Source of the DNA: Roseicyclus sediminis
GTDB taxonomy: Bacteria; Pseudomonadota; Alphaproteobacteria; Rhodobacterales; Rhodobacteraceae
Direction: 5' to 3'
DNA length: 64,000 nt
NCBI RefSeq assembly: GCF_025515305.1
Contig: NZ_JAOPHT010000005.1
Span: 62,001-126,000, forward strand
In this document: piece by piece, positions 6,927 through 15,137 of the stretch
Layout: each line of letters starts with the position of its first letter
How positions within the stretch are numbered: the stretch's first letter is position 1
Translations under genes and position numbers: made by a program
Notes under the pieces: model-generated
What the model was told of the DNA's origin: nothing
Database searches by the model: none
The model's input: the letters and a program-made list of their open reading frames with translations, nothing else

Positions 6927-8741
6927 TCACTGCGGTTCTGTGGTGTGTTCGGTGACCGCCTCGCTGAGTTCGTCATCGTCGAGCGACAGCAGCTGTTCCA
7001 CCTCCGCCATCGCGCTGTCCCGTTCGATATAATAGCTGCGCGCCGCCTCGATCAGATCCCGCATGGCCCCATAGGCATAACCGGAATCGTTCATGAACGA
7101 CGTGGCGGCGTTGGCGTTCAGCGCGCGTTTTCGGATGAGGGCATCGACCCGCTGCAATGTCATGCGGGCATCCTCCTCGATCTGGGCGCGTTCCTGATCG
7201 AGCCACAGCGCGCTGCGGTTTTCGGGTTCGCTCAGGCCGAGCTTTCTGATCTCGACGGTGATCCGTGCGATCTCGGTACGGAGGCCGTCATAAAGCTCGG
7301 TCGTGGCACCCTGGCTGCGCACCGTGTAGCGCAGAATGTTCTTGCGCAGGTGTTTCACGGACTTCACCGCCTTGACGATATCGCTGGCCACGTCGCGCAG
7401 CGCGTAGACCCGTTCGGCGATGTCGGGATCGACCCGTTTGTCGCTGACCCGTGTCGTGAACTCCACTATGCCGGCATAGAGCGTCTTCACCCGGCGTTCG
7501 TAGCTTTCATCGAGATCGAGCTCGAACGGCGTCCGGCTGCGGCGCACCAGGTCGGCCACGTTGTCGGTCGCGAAGACCTCGTCCCGATGCAGGTTGAGGC
7601 CATGCAGGATCAACTCGACCGCGTTCTCGTAGAGGTGCAGCACCTCCTTGCGGAGCGCGATTTCGATGGTCTGAGGGAATTCGTCCACCGCCTCGTTGAG
7701 GTAGCGCGGGCGGCTCACGTCCGGCACCGGTTCGACGATGCGGTGCACGAGAAACGCAATGAGCCGGTTCAGGACGGGCAGCATCAGCGCGACGCCCAGC
7801 ACGTTGAAGATCGTGTGGAACACGGCGAGCTTCATCGCGAAGTCGTCCGGGGCGATGCCGACCAGATCGCTGATCCAGTCCACAACGTCGCGCAAGGGCG
7901 CGATGAACACCAGCGCCACAAGCGCCGTCACGGTGTTGAAGATCAGGTGCGCCAGCGCCAGCCGCTTGCCCTGGAAATTCGCGCCCAGGGCGCCCAGGAT
8001 CGCGGTGATCGTCGTTCCGATATTCGCCCCGATCGCCAGGGCCAGTGCGTTCTCGTAGCTGATCTGCCCGGCCGACAGGGCGGTGAGGATCAGCACCATC
8101 GTGGCGTGGCTCGACTGCAGGATGACGGTCGCCGTTGTGCCGACCAGCGAATAGACGAACAGCCCAAGAAATCCCGTCAGCGCGAAACGCGTCAGGTCGA
8201 TCTGGTCCTTGAAGGCGTCGAAGCCTTCTTTCATGTAATGGATGCCAAGGAATAGAAAACCCAGCCCGGCAAGCGCGTAACCGATGCCCCGCAGCGGCCT
8301 GGATTTCTGGAACACCAGGACGATGCTGAGGGCGATCATGGGCATGGCGTAGGCCGCGATGTCGATCTTGAGCCCAAGCCCCGCAACCAGCCACGCGCCC
8401 GTTGTCGTCCCGATGTTCGCGCCGAAGATGATCCCGACGCCCCCGACAAGCGAAATCAGGCCGGCGCTCAGGAACGAGATGGTGATGACCGAGACGAGAG
8501 AACTGGATTGCAAGAGCGTGGTCGAGACGATCCCGAATGAGATCGCCCGGGCCGTCGAACTGGTGGCGCGTTCGAGAACCCGCTCCAATGCGCCTCCGCC
8601 GAAGAGCTTGAACCCGTCTTCGAGCATCAACATCCCGAAGAGAAAGATCGCAACGCCCGCAGCGATCTCCTGCGCATCGGGACTGACCCAGAACGTCAGC
8701 AGAAGCGCTCCGATGATGATGGGAAGGTAATAGCGCGTCAC
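6927..8741 (-). CDS. Na/Pi cotransporter family protein (YjbB/NptA-like)
   Basis: 604 residues from the preferred GTG start. Residues about 1-300 hold two inverted Na_Pi_cotrans repeats with the hallmark QSSS/GANIGTT motifs (LLQSSSLVSV and GANIGTTTGA in the first, ILQSSHATMV and GANIGTTITA in the second). Residues about 330-600 are helical and PhoU-like. The family moves phosphate with sodium across the inner membrane; the E. coli homologue YjbB can export phosphate. The frame is open up to 8906, but the extra residues are basic, non-conserved and would overlap the divergent transporter promoter, so GTG at 8741 just before YYLPIII is favoured. Divergent from the PiT gene. Confidence 0.85.
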   Translation of the reverse strand: MTRYYLPIIIGALLLTFWVSPDAQEIAAGVAIFLFGMLMLEDGFKLFGGGALERVLERATSSTARAISFGIVSTTLLQSSSLVSVITISFLSAGLISLVGGVGIIFGANIGTTTGAWLVAGLGLKIDIAAYAMPMIALSIVLVFQKSRPLRGIGYALAGLGFLFLGIHYMKEGFDAFKDQIDLTRFALTGFLGLFVYSLVGTTATVILQSSHATMVLILTALSAGQISYENALALAIGANIGTTITAILGALGANFQGKRLALAHLIFNTVTALVALVFIAPLRDVVDWISDLVGIAPDDFAMKLAVFHTIFNVLGVALMLPVLNRLIAFLVHRIVEPVPDVSRPRYLNEAVDEFPQTIEIALRKEVLHLYENAVELILHGLNLHRDEVFATDNVADLVRRSRTPFELDLDESYERRVKTLYAGIVEFTTRVSDKRVDPDIAERVYALRDVASDIVKAVKSVKHLRKNILRYTVRSQGATTELYDGLRTEIARITVEIRKLGLSEPENRSALWLDQERAQIEEDARMTLQRVDALIRKRALNANAATSFMNDSGYAYGAMRDLIEAARSYYIERDSAMAEVEQLLSLDDDELSEAVTEHTTEPQ

Positions 8742-8974
8742 GACGACGGGCCAGCCCGGACCATCACGGGGCGGACAGGCCCGGACGTGGCCCGAGCGTC
8801 CTTTTTCGATGCGACCAGATCGATCTTTCGTGCCACCGGGAGTCGTTCCTTGGGGGGTGTTGCAATTCAAGGACCTAGAGACGGAGAAATGTGCCGTCCA
8901 TGACATGGCTCATATTGGCGTTCGGCAGGTCTGTGATGATCCGGTCTCGATCGCGGACGGTGGGGGGCCATGCC

Positions 8975-10540
8975 ATGATGAGAACAGAAAGAATCGAGAG
9001 CGCAACGCAGCGAAACCGGGAAGAACTGTTCAGGTTCGGAACGGCGTTGCTTTTCATCGTCGGGATCATGCTGTTCACCATCGTCAGGACCGACGGGGGC
9101 ACAGACGGCATTCTCCTGGTCGCCGCCGCGATGATCGGCGGCTACATGGCGATGAATATCGGCGCCAACGATGTGGCGAACAACGTCGGGCCCGCCGTGG
9201 GCTCGCACGCAATCACCCTGACCGGGGCCATCCTGATCGCCGCCTTCTTCGAAGCAGGGGGCGCGCTTATCGCGGGCGGGGATGTCGTGGGCACGATCAA
9301 GAGCGGGATTATCGATCCCGACCTCGTGGCGGACCGGAACACCTTTATCTGGATCATGATCGCGGCACTCCTGGCGGCGGCCGTTTGGCTCAATTTCGCA
9401 ACCGCCATCGGCGCGCCGGTCTCCACCACGCATTCGATCGTCGGCGGCGTTCTTGGCGGGGGGATCGCGGCCGCGGGCTGGAATATCGCGGATTGGTCCG
9501 TGGTGGGTCAGATCGCGGCAAGCTGGGTGATTTCCCCCTTGATGGGCGGACTGATCGCGGCGGGCTTTCTCTTTCTCATCAAACGCTCGATCACCTACAA
9601 ACAGGACGTTCTGACGGCCGCCAACCGCATGGTGCCGGTTCTGGTGGCGGTCATGGCCTGGGCGTTTTCGACCTATCTGATGCTGAAGGGCGTCAAGAAG
9701 ATCATCGCCGTTTCCTTCCCTGCGGCGCTCTTGATCGGGGGGGTCGTGGCCGTTCTCGTGTACGTGGTCATGCGGCCCCATATCGCCCGGATGACGTCGA
9801 AGCTGGAAAACACCAAGGCCAGCGTCAACGAACTCTTCACCTTGCCGCTGATCTTCGCCGCGGCCCTTCTAAGCTTTGCGCATGGCGCCAACGATGTCGC
9901 CAATGCGGTCGGACCTTTGGCCGGGATCAACGAAGCCATCACCGAGGGCGGAATTTCCACCACGGCCGAGATTCCCATCTGGGTCATGGCGGTCGGTGCG
10001 ATCGGAATCGCGTTGGGACTTGCGCTTTATGGCCCGAAACTGATCCGGACCGTCGGCAGCGAGATCACCGAACTCGACAAGACGCGCGCCTTCTGCATCG
10101 CCATGGCGGCCGCAATCACCGTCATCATCGCGTCTCAACTGGGGCTTCCGGTCAGTTCGACCCATATCGCGGTCGGTGGCGTATTCGGCGTCGGCTTTCT
10201 GCGCGAATACATCAAGTCGAGCTACGCGCGCATGCTCGACGAGATCCGCGACCATCATGCGGACAGCGACCCGGAAGAGATCGAAGAGTTCCTGGCCGAG
10301 TTCGAAGCGGCGGATGTCGCCACCAAGGGCGACATGCTCCGTGAGATCAAGGCGCAGGCGGCCGCCGAGCGGTTGCTCGGAAAACAGGAACGGCGAGGCC
10401 TGGGACGCGTTCACCGGATCGAACTCGTCAAACGAAACCTGCTGCTGCGCATCGCTGCGGCCTGGATCATCACGGTCCCCGTCGCAGCGGTCCTGTCAGC
10501 GATGTTCTTCTTCATGATCCGGGGCATGATGCTGCCCTGA
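8975..10540 (+). CDS. inorganic phosphate transporter, PiT family
   Basis: 521 residues with ten or more membrane helices and the two PiT signature repeats, GANDVANNVGPAVGS near residue 65 and GANDVANAVGPLAG near residue 305, plus PVSTTHSIVGG and PVSSTHIAVGG motifs. A charged cytoplasmic segment (about 420-490, many Glu/Asp and Ala) precedes a last helix. PiT proteins import metal-phosphate with protons or sodium. ATG at 8975 (or 8978) follows a G-rich site; the upstream frame to 8891 adds unlike sequence. Paired head to head with a second phosphate transporter gene, which suggests joint control. Confidence 0.9.
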   Translation: MMRTERIESATQRNREELFRFGTALLFIVGIMLFTIVRTDGGTDGILLVAAAMIGGYMAMNIGANDVANNVGPAVGSHAITLTGAILIAAFFEAGGALIAGGDVVGTIKSGIIDPDLVADRNTFIWIMIAALLAAAVWLNFATAIGAPVSTTHSIVGGVLGGGIAAAGWNIADWSVVGQIAASWVISPLMGGLIAAGFLFLIKRSITYKQDVLTAANRMVPVLVAVMAWAFSTYLMLKGVKKIIAVSFPAALLIGGVVAVLVYVVMRPHIARMTSKLENTKASVNELFTLPLIFAAALLSFAHGANDVANAVGPLAGINEAITEGGISTTAEIPIWVMAVGAIGIALGLALYGPKLIRTVGSEITELDKTRAFCIAMAAAITVIIASQLGLPVSSTHIAVGGVFGVGFLREYIKSSYARMLDEIRDHHADSDPEEIEEFLAEFEAADVATKGDMLREIKAQAAAERLLGKQERRGLGRVHRIELVKRNLLLRIAAAWIITVPVAAVLSAMFFFMIRGMMLP

Positions 10541-10860
10541 GACCACTCTGGAGCCTGGTCGGTTCAGGCCTCAGGTGGTGAGGTCAAGCGCAGCGCGGGA
10601 CCTCGGGCTCTGGCATTCAGTTCAAAGCGTGATCGGCCTCGGCCACGGCAATTGGCCCGCCGATGGTGAACGTCCGCAGACGCATGGAATGGATGATCAG
10701 GAGGCCTCTCGGCAAAGCTACGCCCTCCGCCACCCAAGTCGCCCGATGCGGATCCGGGAACGAGCGCCCCGCGCTCAGATGGGACATCTGACAAGAAGCG
10801 TCAGATGTCCCCTTGGCGGAGGGAGCGGACATGGAAGGAACTCCATGCCGGATCGGACGG
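10541..10860. other. convergent intergenic region with hairpin
   Basis: Lies between the 3' ends of the PiT gene and the beta-barrel gene. It holds a perfect hairpin (10781-10811). On the minus strand about 40 codons ending at a TGA at 10617 have codon usage like real genes (for example LRTFTIGGPIAV) but no start or partner domain is recognisable; it may be a gene fragment. Confidence 0.4.
10781..10811. terminator. 11-bp perfect hairpin between convergent genes
   Basis: GGGACATCTGA and TCAGATGTCCC flank a nine-base loop. The position between two convergent gene ends suits a bidirectional stem-loop terminator, although no T-run follows on either strand. Confidence 0.5.
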
Positions 10861-11706
10861 TCAGTACCGCTGCAGCGGTATCCGGATCCCGATCGAGAAC
10901 ACCTGCGAGGTCGGGTCGAAGTTCAGCGGCTGGCGCGGGATGCCGGCGCCGACATCGGCGGTGCTGCCACCCTCTGCCGTGCCAAAGTCGTAGTAGCGCC
11001 AGCCAACATCGAGGAGGATCGGCCGTTCGCCGGGCTCGGTCAGCTGCCAGGATGCGCCAAGTCCAACGGACCATGCGAATTGGTTCTCGCTGTTTTCGCC
11101 GAACACACGGGTGGCCGGCCCGCTACCGGGCGGAGTTCCGGCATCCAGGTTGAACCGCGTCCAGGATTCCACCGTGTTGCGGGACATCCCGATCCCACCG
11201 ACCACGAAGGGTTGGAAGCGGGAATTGGACCCGCGCGCTTCGAGCGGCGCATAGAACAGGTTGGCCATGACGGCGGTCGAGCGCACCGATCCATCCGTGA
11301 TGTCCGCATGCGCCTGAATCGCGGGAGGCCGGTCACAAGGCGAGCCGTCCGATGCCGAGGAACACGGGCCGGAGAACCCTATGCTGCCCGTGTGCATGAT
11401 GGAGAGGTCGCCCCTGAACCCGTTCTGCCAGTCGAAGCCGAAGGCGATTGCGGCAAGCCCGGAATTGTCCCCGTCGAGATCGAAGAAGATCCGCGGATCA
11501 GCCGGCCCTGGCGGAAGCCAGTTCCCGTCCGCAAGCTCGGGCACCATGCCGCCCAGTTCCGCCCGGACGTAAGGGCCGTAGGTCACGGCCGCCTGCGTGC
11601 TTGCGGTCGGACCTGACAGCGAGAGCACAGGCTCGTCCGCCACTGCCGCGCCACCTGTCCGTACGATGCCCGTGCCTGACGGGCAGCCCCAACGGACGCC
11701 ACGCAA
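10861..11706 (-). CDS. outer-membrane beta-barrel protein, N-terminus incomplete
   Basis: 281 residues by the longest frame. The body alternates hydrophobic and polar residues and shows typical eight-strand barrel features: FQPFVVGGIGMS, FAWSVGLGASW, LLDVGWRYYDFG and a C-terminal strand GIRIPLQRY ending in an aromatic residue. This fits the OmpA/Opa-like or surface-antigen barrel families. The frame opens only with TTG at 11706 and has no signal peptide in any frame before the stop of the PLP decarboxylase gene at 11713, seven bases away. An export signal is expected for such a protein, so the 5' end is probably lost or the gene is non-functional. Confidence 0.6.
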   Translation of the reverse strand: MRGVRWGCPSGTGIVRTGGAAVADEPVLSLSGPTASTQAAVTYGPYVRAELGGMVPELADGNWLPPGPADPRIFFDLDGDNSGLAAIAFGFDWQNGFRGDLSIMHTGSIGFSGPCSSASDGSPCDRPPAIQAHADITDGSVRSTAVMANLFYAPLEARGSNSRFQPFVVGGIGMSRNTVESWTRFNLDAGTPPGSGPATRVFGENSENQFAWSVGLGASWQLTEPGERPILLDVGWRYYDFGTAEGGSTADVGAGIPRQPLNFDPTSQVFSIGIRIPLQRY

Positions 11707-11712
11707 GGTGCT

Positions 11713-13212
11713 TCAGGGAATGGATCGGCTTGCCTGGAGAAGCTCGTTTCCAAGCAGAAGCACAGCGGCCGCGAGTTCATCGATATCCGACGGACGCGTC
11801 CGATGGTTACAGAACGCCACCCGCAGGCAGTAGCGGCCCCGAAGGGTGGTATCGGAATGGACACAAAGCCCGGATTCCTGGAGCCTCAAAAGCAATTCGG
11901 TATTCAGCGCGCGCAACGCGTCTTCTGTCGACCCGCCGGGATTGAAGCGGAAGCAGACGACACTCGTCGCCGTGGGCGCCATCAGTTCCAGCGACGGCTC
12001 CGCCTCGACAAGGCCCGTCAGATACCGCGCCTGGTAGATGTTCTGATCGATGAGGCGGCCGAACATTTCGACCCCGTGGTGCTTGAGCATCATCCAGACC
12101 TTGAGCGCCCGGAACCCCCGGGAGGTCTCCAGCGTGAAATCGTGCAGGAACTCACCGGCGGCCAGACCGCGCGTGGCGGGCTGAAGGTACTCCGCGTTCT
12201 CTGCAAATGTTGACCGGTGCCGGGCGCGGTCGCGCATCAGGACACAGCCCACATCGAACGGCGCGTGCAGCCACTTGTGGAGATCAAGCGCAAGGGAATC
12301 GGCCCGCTCGATCCCGTCCACGAGGTGCGCGTTCCGCGGCGCGATGGCGATGAGCGCCCCGATGCAGCCGTCGACGTGCATCCAGATCCGTTCGCGCGCG
12401 CAGAGGTCGGCAATGGCATTCAGGTCGTCGACGGAGCCCGTATTGGTGGACCCGGCCGTGGCGATGACGCAGGCCGGTTTGATGCCTGACTTCCTGTCGG
12501 CCGCGATGGCATCCCGCAAGGCCCGCACGTCGATGCGGTAGCCGTCGTCCGTCGGTATGTGCCTCAGCGCATTCGCGCCGAGGCCCAGCAGGTTCATTGC
12601 CTTGTGGTGACAGCTGTGGACCTGATCGGAGGCGTAGAATGCCAGCGGCCGCTCCATCTGCGCGAGGCCGTGCTTCCTGAGGTCAATGCCGGCCATGGCG
12701 TTGCGCGCCGCTGTCAGGCCGATGATGTTGGCCATCGTCCCCCCCGAGACGAGGGCGCCGCTCGCCCCTTCCGGAAATCGCATCATCTCCCGGATCCAGC
12801 GGGTGACCTGCTGATCCACGAGGCTTGCCGCCGTATCGCCGACGCCGAGGTTCGAGCCATCGACACCCGCGAGGAAGTCGGCGAGCGCCCCGGCAAGGTC
12901 GCCGGCGCCCATGTACCAGGCCCAGAACCGTGGGTGCACATTGCCCATGGCGTGGGGGATGACCTGCGTTGCGACCTGTTCGTAGACCTCGCGCAATGAC
13001 TGGGGCCCGGAAGGGACGGGGCCGGAGAAGGCGGCGCGCACGTCTTCCGGCATCGGCTGCCAGACGGGTCCGTCGCGGAGCGTCCGGATCCTGTCCGTCG
13101 CATCGTCGATGGCGGCATGGGCCACCGCGCGGAACTCGGTCCAGTCGCCGGGATCGAGCGTGAGGGCATCATCGAACTTGGGATCGCTCTTCATCTGGTG
13201 ACCTCGCGCCAT
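11713..13212 (-). CDS. PLP-dependent group II decarboxylase (aromatic amino acid type)
   Basis: 499 residues of the group II amino acid decarboxylase fold (DDC/TDC/glutamate decarboxylase-like). The PLP-binding lysine is K313 in LDLHKWLHAPFD; the substrate-side histidine is in VHSCHHKA (about 199-203) and the cofactor aspartate in WMHVDGC (about 277-283). The family removes the alpha-carboxyl of an amino acid; the substrate here (aromatic, cysteine-derived or other) cannot be read. Last gene of the cupin / CysK-like / DUF4242 / decarboxylase set, 65 bases after DUF4242. Starts at 13212 (GGGAGG upstream) or 13194 (GAGG upstream) are both possible. Confidence 0.85.
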   Translation of the reverse strand: MARGHQMKSDPKFDDALTLDPGDWTEFRAVAHAAIDDATDRIRTLRDGPVWQPMPEDVRAAFSGPVPSGPQSLREVYEQVATQVIPHAMGNVHPRFWAWYMGAGDLAGALADFLAGVDGSNLGVGDTAASLVDQQVTRWIREMMRFPEGASGALVSGGTMANIIGLTAARNAMAGIDLRKHGLAQMERPLAFYASDQVHSCHHKAMNLLGLGANALRHIPTDDGYRIDVRALRDAIAADRKSGIKPACVIATAGSTNTGSVDDLNAIADLCARERIWMHVDGCIGALIAIAPRNAHLVDGIERADSLALDLHKWLHAPFDVGCVLMRDRARHRSTFAENAEYLQPATRGLAAGEFLHDFTLETSRGFRALKVWMMLKHHGVEMFGRLIDQNIYQARYLTGLVEAEPSLELMAPTATSVVCFRFNPGGSTEDALRALNTELLLRLQESGLCVHSDTTLRGRYCLRVAFCNHRTRPSDIDELAAAVLLLGNELLQASRSIP

Positions 13213-13224
13213 GTCTCCGCGCCC

Positions 13225-13245
13225 TCCCGCCGCTGTCCGGCGGGA
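13225..13245. promoter_or_regulatory. hairpin ahead of the decarboxylase gene
   Basis: A perfect eight-base stem TCCCGCCG / CGGCGGGA with a five-base loop lies between the DUF4242 gene and the decarboxylase gene on the same strand. It may lower or uncouple expression of the last gene; no T-run follows. Confidence 0.4.
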
Positions 13246-13277
13246 GAACGATTGCGGCTTTCTTCTTCTGTCGGACC

Positions 13278-13562
13278 TCAGCCCGGATCGGGCCGCACGA
13301 CGACGGTGGCGGCGATCGGGAGGAAGTCGTCCCCTGGCATCCCGACACAGCGGGCGTGTTCGCGGATCGCGTCCCCGTCCACCGCCTCGTAGATGCAGCA
13401 GGTCCCGAGCCGCCCGTCGGCCTCCTTGATCACGCAGGACCTGATCCAGCGGACCTTGTCGGGCATCTCCTCGTTCCCGATCCGCGCCGATTCTGCCGCC
13501 GTCCTTTCAAGCTCCGACGTCTCCGCCCAGGCGCTCGTGCGCCGGATCATGTAGAGTTCCAT
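13278..13562 (-). CDS. DUF4242 small protein (nickel-binding SCO4226-like family)
   Basis: 94 residues with a ferredoxin-like alpha/beta pattern: beta start MELYMIRR, a helix rich in Ala/Glu (about 16-30), strand VRWIRSCVI, strand GTCCIYEA, helix DAIREHARCVG, and a C-terminal DDFLPIAATVV. This is the DUF4242 pattern; one characterised member binds nickel. Its function is otherwise unknown. AGGGGAGGAAAG lies before the ATG at 13562, which is strong evidence for this start. It sits between the CysK-like and decarboxylase genes in one operon, so it is probably an accessory to that pathway. Confidence 0.78.
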   Translation of the reverse strand: MELYMIRRTSAWAETSELERTAAESARIGNEEMPDKVRWIRSCVIKEADGRLGTCCIYEAVDGDAIREHARCVGMPGDDFLPIAATVVVRPDPG

Positions 13563-13585
13563 ACGCCTTTCCTCCCCTGCTTCTC

Positions 13586-14665
13586 TCAACCGAGCCGATA
13601 GCCCGGCGTGGACTCCGACAGGGCCTTCTCCTCGTCGTCCATGTCCTCGGGGATGTCCTCGAAGAGGGGCGTGGTAAGGTATCGCTCGCCCGTGTCGGGC
13701 AGCATGGCCAGGATCACGGTCCCCGGCTGCGCCCGTTCCGCAATGCCCATCGCGACGGCGAAGGAGGCCCCGCCAGAGACGCCGGTAAGGATGCCTTCCT
13801 GCCTGGCGAGTTTCCTTGCCCAGGCCATGCCCTCGGCGCCCGTCACAGGGACGAGGTCGTCGAACCCGCCGGTGTCGATCACCTCCTGCAGCACGTTCGG
13901 GATGAAGTCGGGTGTCCAACCCTGGATCGGGTGCGGCTCGAAGGCCGAATGGCTTTCGGCGGGTGATCCGTCCGGGCCGCGCTTCTGAACGATGCCGCTT
14001 GCGATCAGTTGCGCATTCGCAGGCTCGCTGAGGACGATCCGTGTCTCGGGCCGTTCCTTCCTGAGCACGCGCGCGATGCCCGCCACCGTTCCGCCCGTCC
14101 CGTAGCCCATCACGACATGGTCGAGCCGGTCGCCAGCGAAGTCGCCGATGATCTCCCGGGCGGTGGTCGCCTCGTGGATGTCCGCGTTGGCCTCCGTCTC
14201 GAACTGGCGGGCGAGGAACCAGCCATGCGTCTCGGCAAGCTCCACGGCCTTCATGTACATGCCCGTGCCCTTCTCGGAGCGGGGCGTCAGCACCACCTTC
14301 GCGCCGAACATCCGCATCAGCCGCCGCCGCTCGACCGAGAAGCTGTCGGCCATGGTGACGACGAGCGGATAACCCTTCTGCGCGCAGACCATGGCCAGCC
14401 CGATGCCCGTGTTGCCGCTTGTCGCCTCGACGATCGTCTGCCCGGGCTTCAGCGCGCCCGTGCGTTCCGCGGTCTCGATGATGTTGAGTGCGAGGCGGTC
14501 CTTGACGGAAGCTGCCGGGTTGAAGAACTCCGCCTTGACGTAGAGCCTGACGCCGTCCGGCGCGAGATTGTTGACCCGGATGACCGGCGTGTTCCCGATC
14601 GTTTCGAGGATCGAGTCGTAGAGCCGCCCGCGTCCCGAGGTCGTGCGCTGAGTGATCGCGTCCAT
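13586..14665 (-). CDS. cysteine synthase-like PLP enzyme (CysK/CBS family)
   Basis: 359 residues, fold type II PLP enzyme. The cofactor lysine is in NPAASVKDR (about residue 47), the phosphate or substrate loop is TSGNTG (about 82-87), and GYGTGGT holds the cofactor phosphate loop. Relatives make cysteine from O-acetylserine and sulfide, cystathionine from homocysteine, or other beta-substituted alanines. Residues about 230-255 (an inserted QKRGPDGSP stretch) and an acidic C-terminus (DIPEDMDDEEKA) differ from housekeeping CysK, so a specialised reaction is likely. ATG at 14665 overlaps no stop but its ribosome site AAGGAA lies in the end of the cupin gene: translational coupling. Confidence 0.85.
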   Translation of the reverse strand: MDAITQRTTSGRGRLYDSILETIGNTPVIRVNNLAPDGVRLYVKAEFFNPAASVKDRLALNIIETAERTGALKPGQTIVEATSGNTGIGLAMVCAQKGYPLVVTMADSFSVERRRLMRMFGAKVVLTPRSEKGTGMYMKAVELAETHGWFLARQFETEANADIHEATTAREIIGDFAGDRLDHVVMGYGTGGTVAGIARVLRKERPETRIVLSEPANAQLIASGIVQKRGPDGSPAESHSAFEPHPIQGWTPDFIPNVLQEVIDTGGFDDLVPVTGAEGMAWARKLARQEGILTGVSGGASFAVAMGIAERAQPGTVILAMLPDTGERYLTTPLFEDIPEDMDDEEKALSESTPGYRLG

Positions 14666-14676
14666 GTCGATTTCCT

Positions 14677-15039
14677 TCAATGCTGGTGGTCGGGTGGCGC
14701 GAAGAGGATGAGTTCAACGCGCTCGTCGCCGGAGACGTAGCCATCGTGCCCGGGCGGGATGTCGAAGAAGTCGCCCTTCCGGATGTGCGTCTCGACGTCC
14801 GTGTCGATCATCCGAACCACGAGATGACCCGAGATGCAGTAACCGGTGTGTTGCATGGGGCACGAGTCGGGTGAGCCGAGGAGCGGCTTCTCGTCGGCCT
14901 CCCATGTCCATCCGGGCTCGAAGATCGCGTGCATGCCCGTGCAACCGTCGGTCATCTTCAGGATGGCGATACCGCCGCGGTCCTTCATGTCCAGGATCTG
15001 GTCCGCATTGTCGAACCGTCTGGTTTCGATGGCATTCAT
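14677..15039 (-). CDS. single-domain cupin protein
   Basis: 120 residues forming one cupin beta barrel. The metal-binding motif one is partial (HAIFEPGWTWE, then CPMQHTGYCISGHL) and motif two is RKGDFFDIPPGHDGYV. Small cupins act as dioxygenases, isomerases, or ligand sensors. It is the first gene of the four-gene operon and is 98 bases from the divergent winged-helix-TPR regulator. GGAGG sits five bases before the ATG. The function is unknown; similar stand-alone cupins often accompany PLP-enzyme operons. Confidence 0.8.
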   Translation of the reverse strand: MNAIETRRFDNADQILDMKDRGGIAILKMTDGCTGMHAIFEPGWTWEADEKPLLGSPDSCPMQHTGYCISGHLVVRMIDTDVETHIRKGDFFDIPPGHDGYVSGDERVELILFAPPDHQH

Positions 15040-15137
15040 CGCGTCCTCCAGGGTTGGTGTCCCGTCCCGAAAGCACTCGGAACACTGGCAACCTACGCGT
15101 CGGGATATCGGATGCTTGATCGAAGGATGAAGAATTC

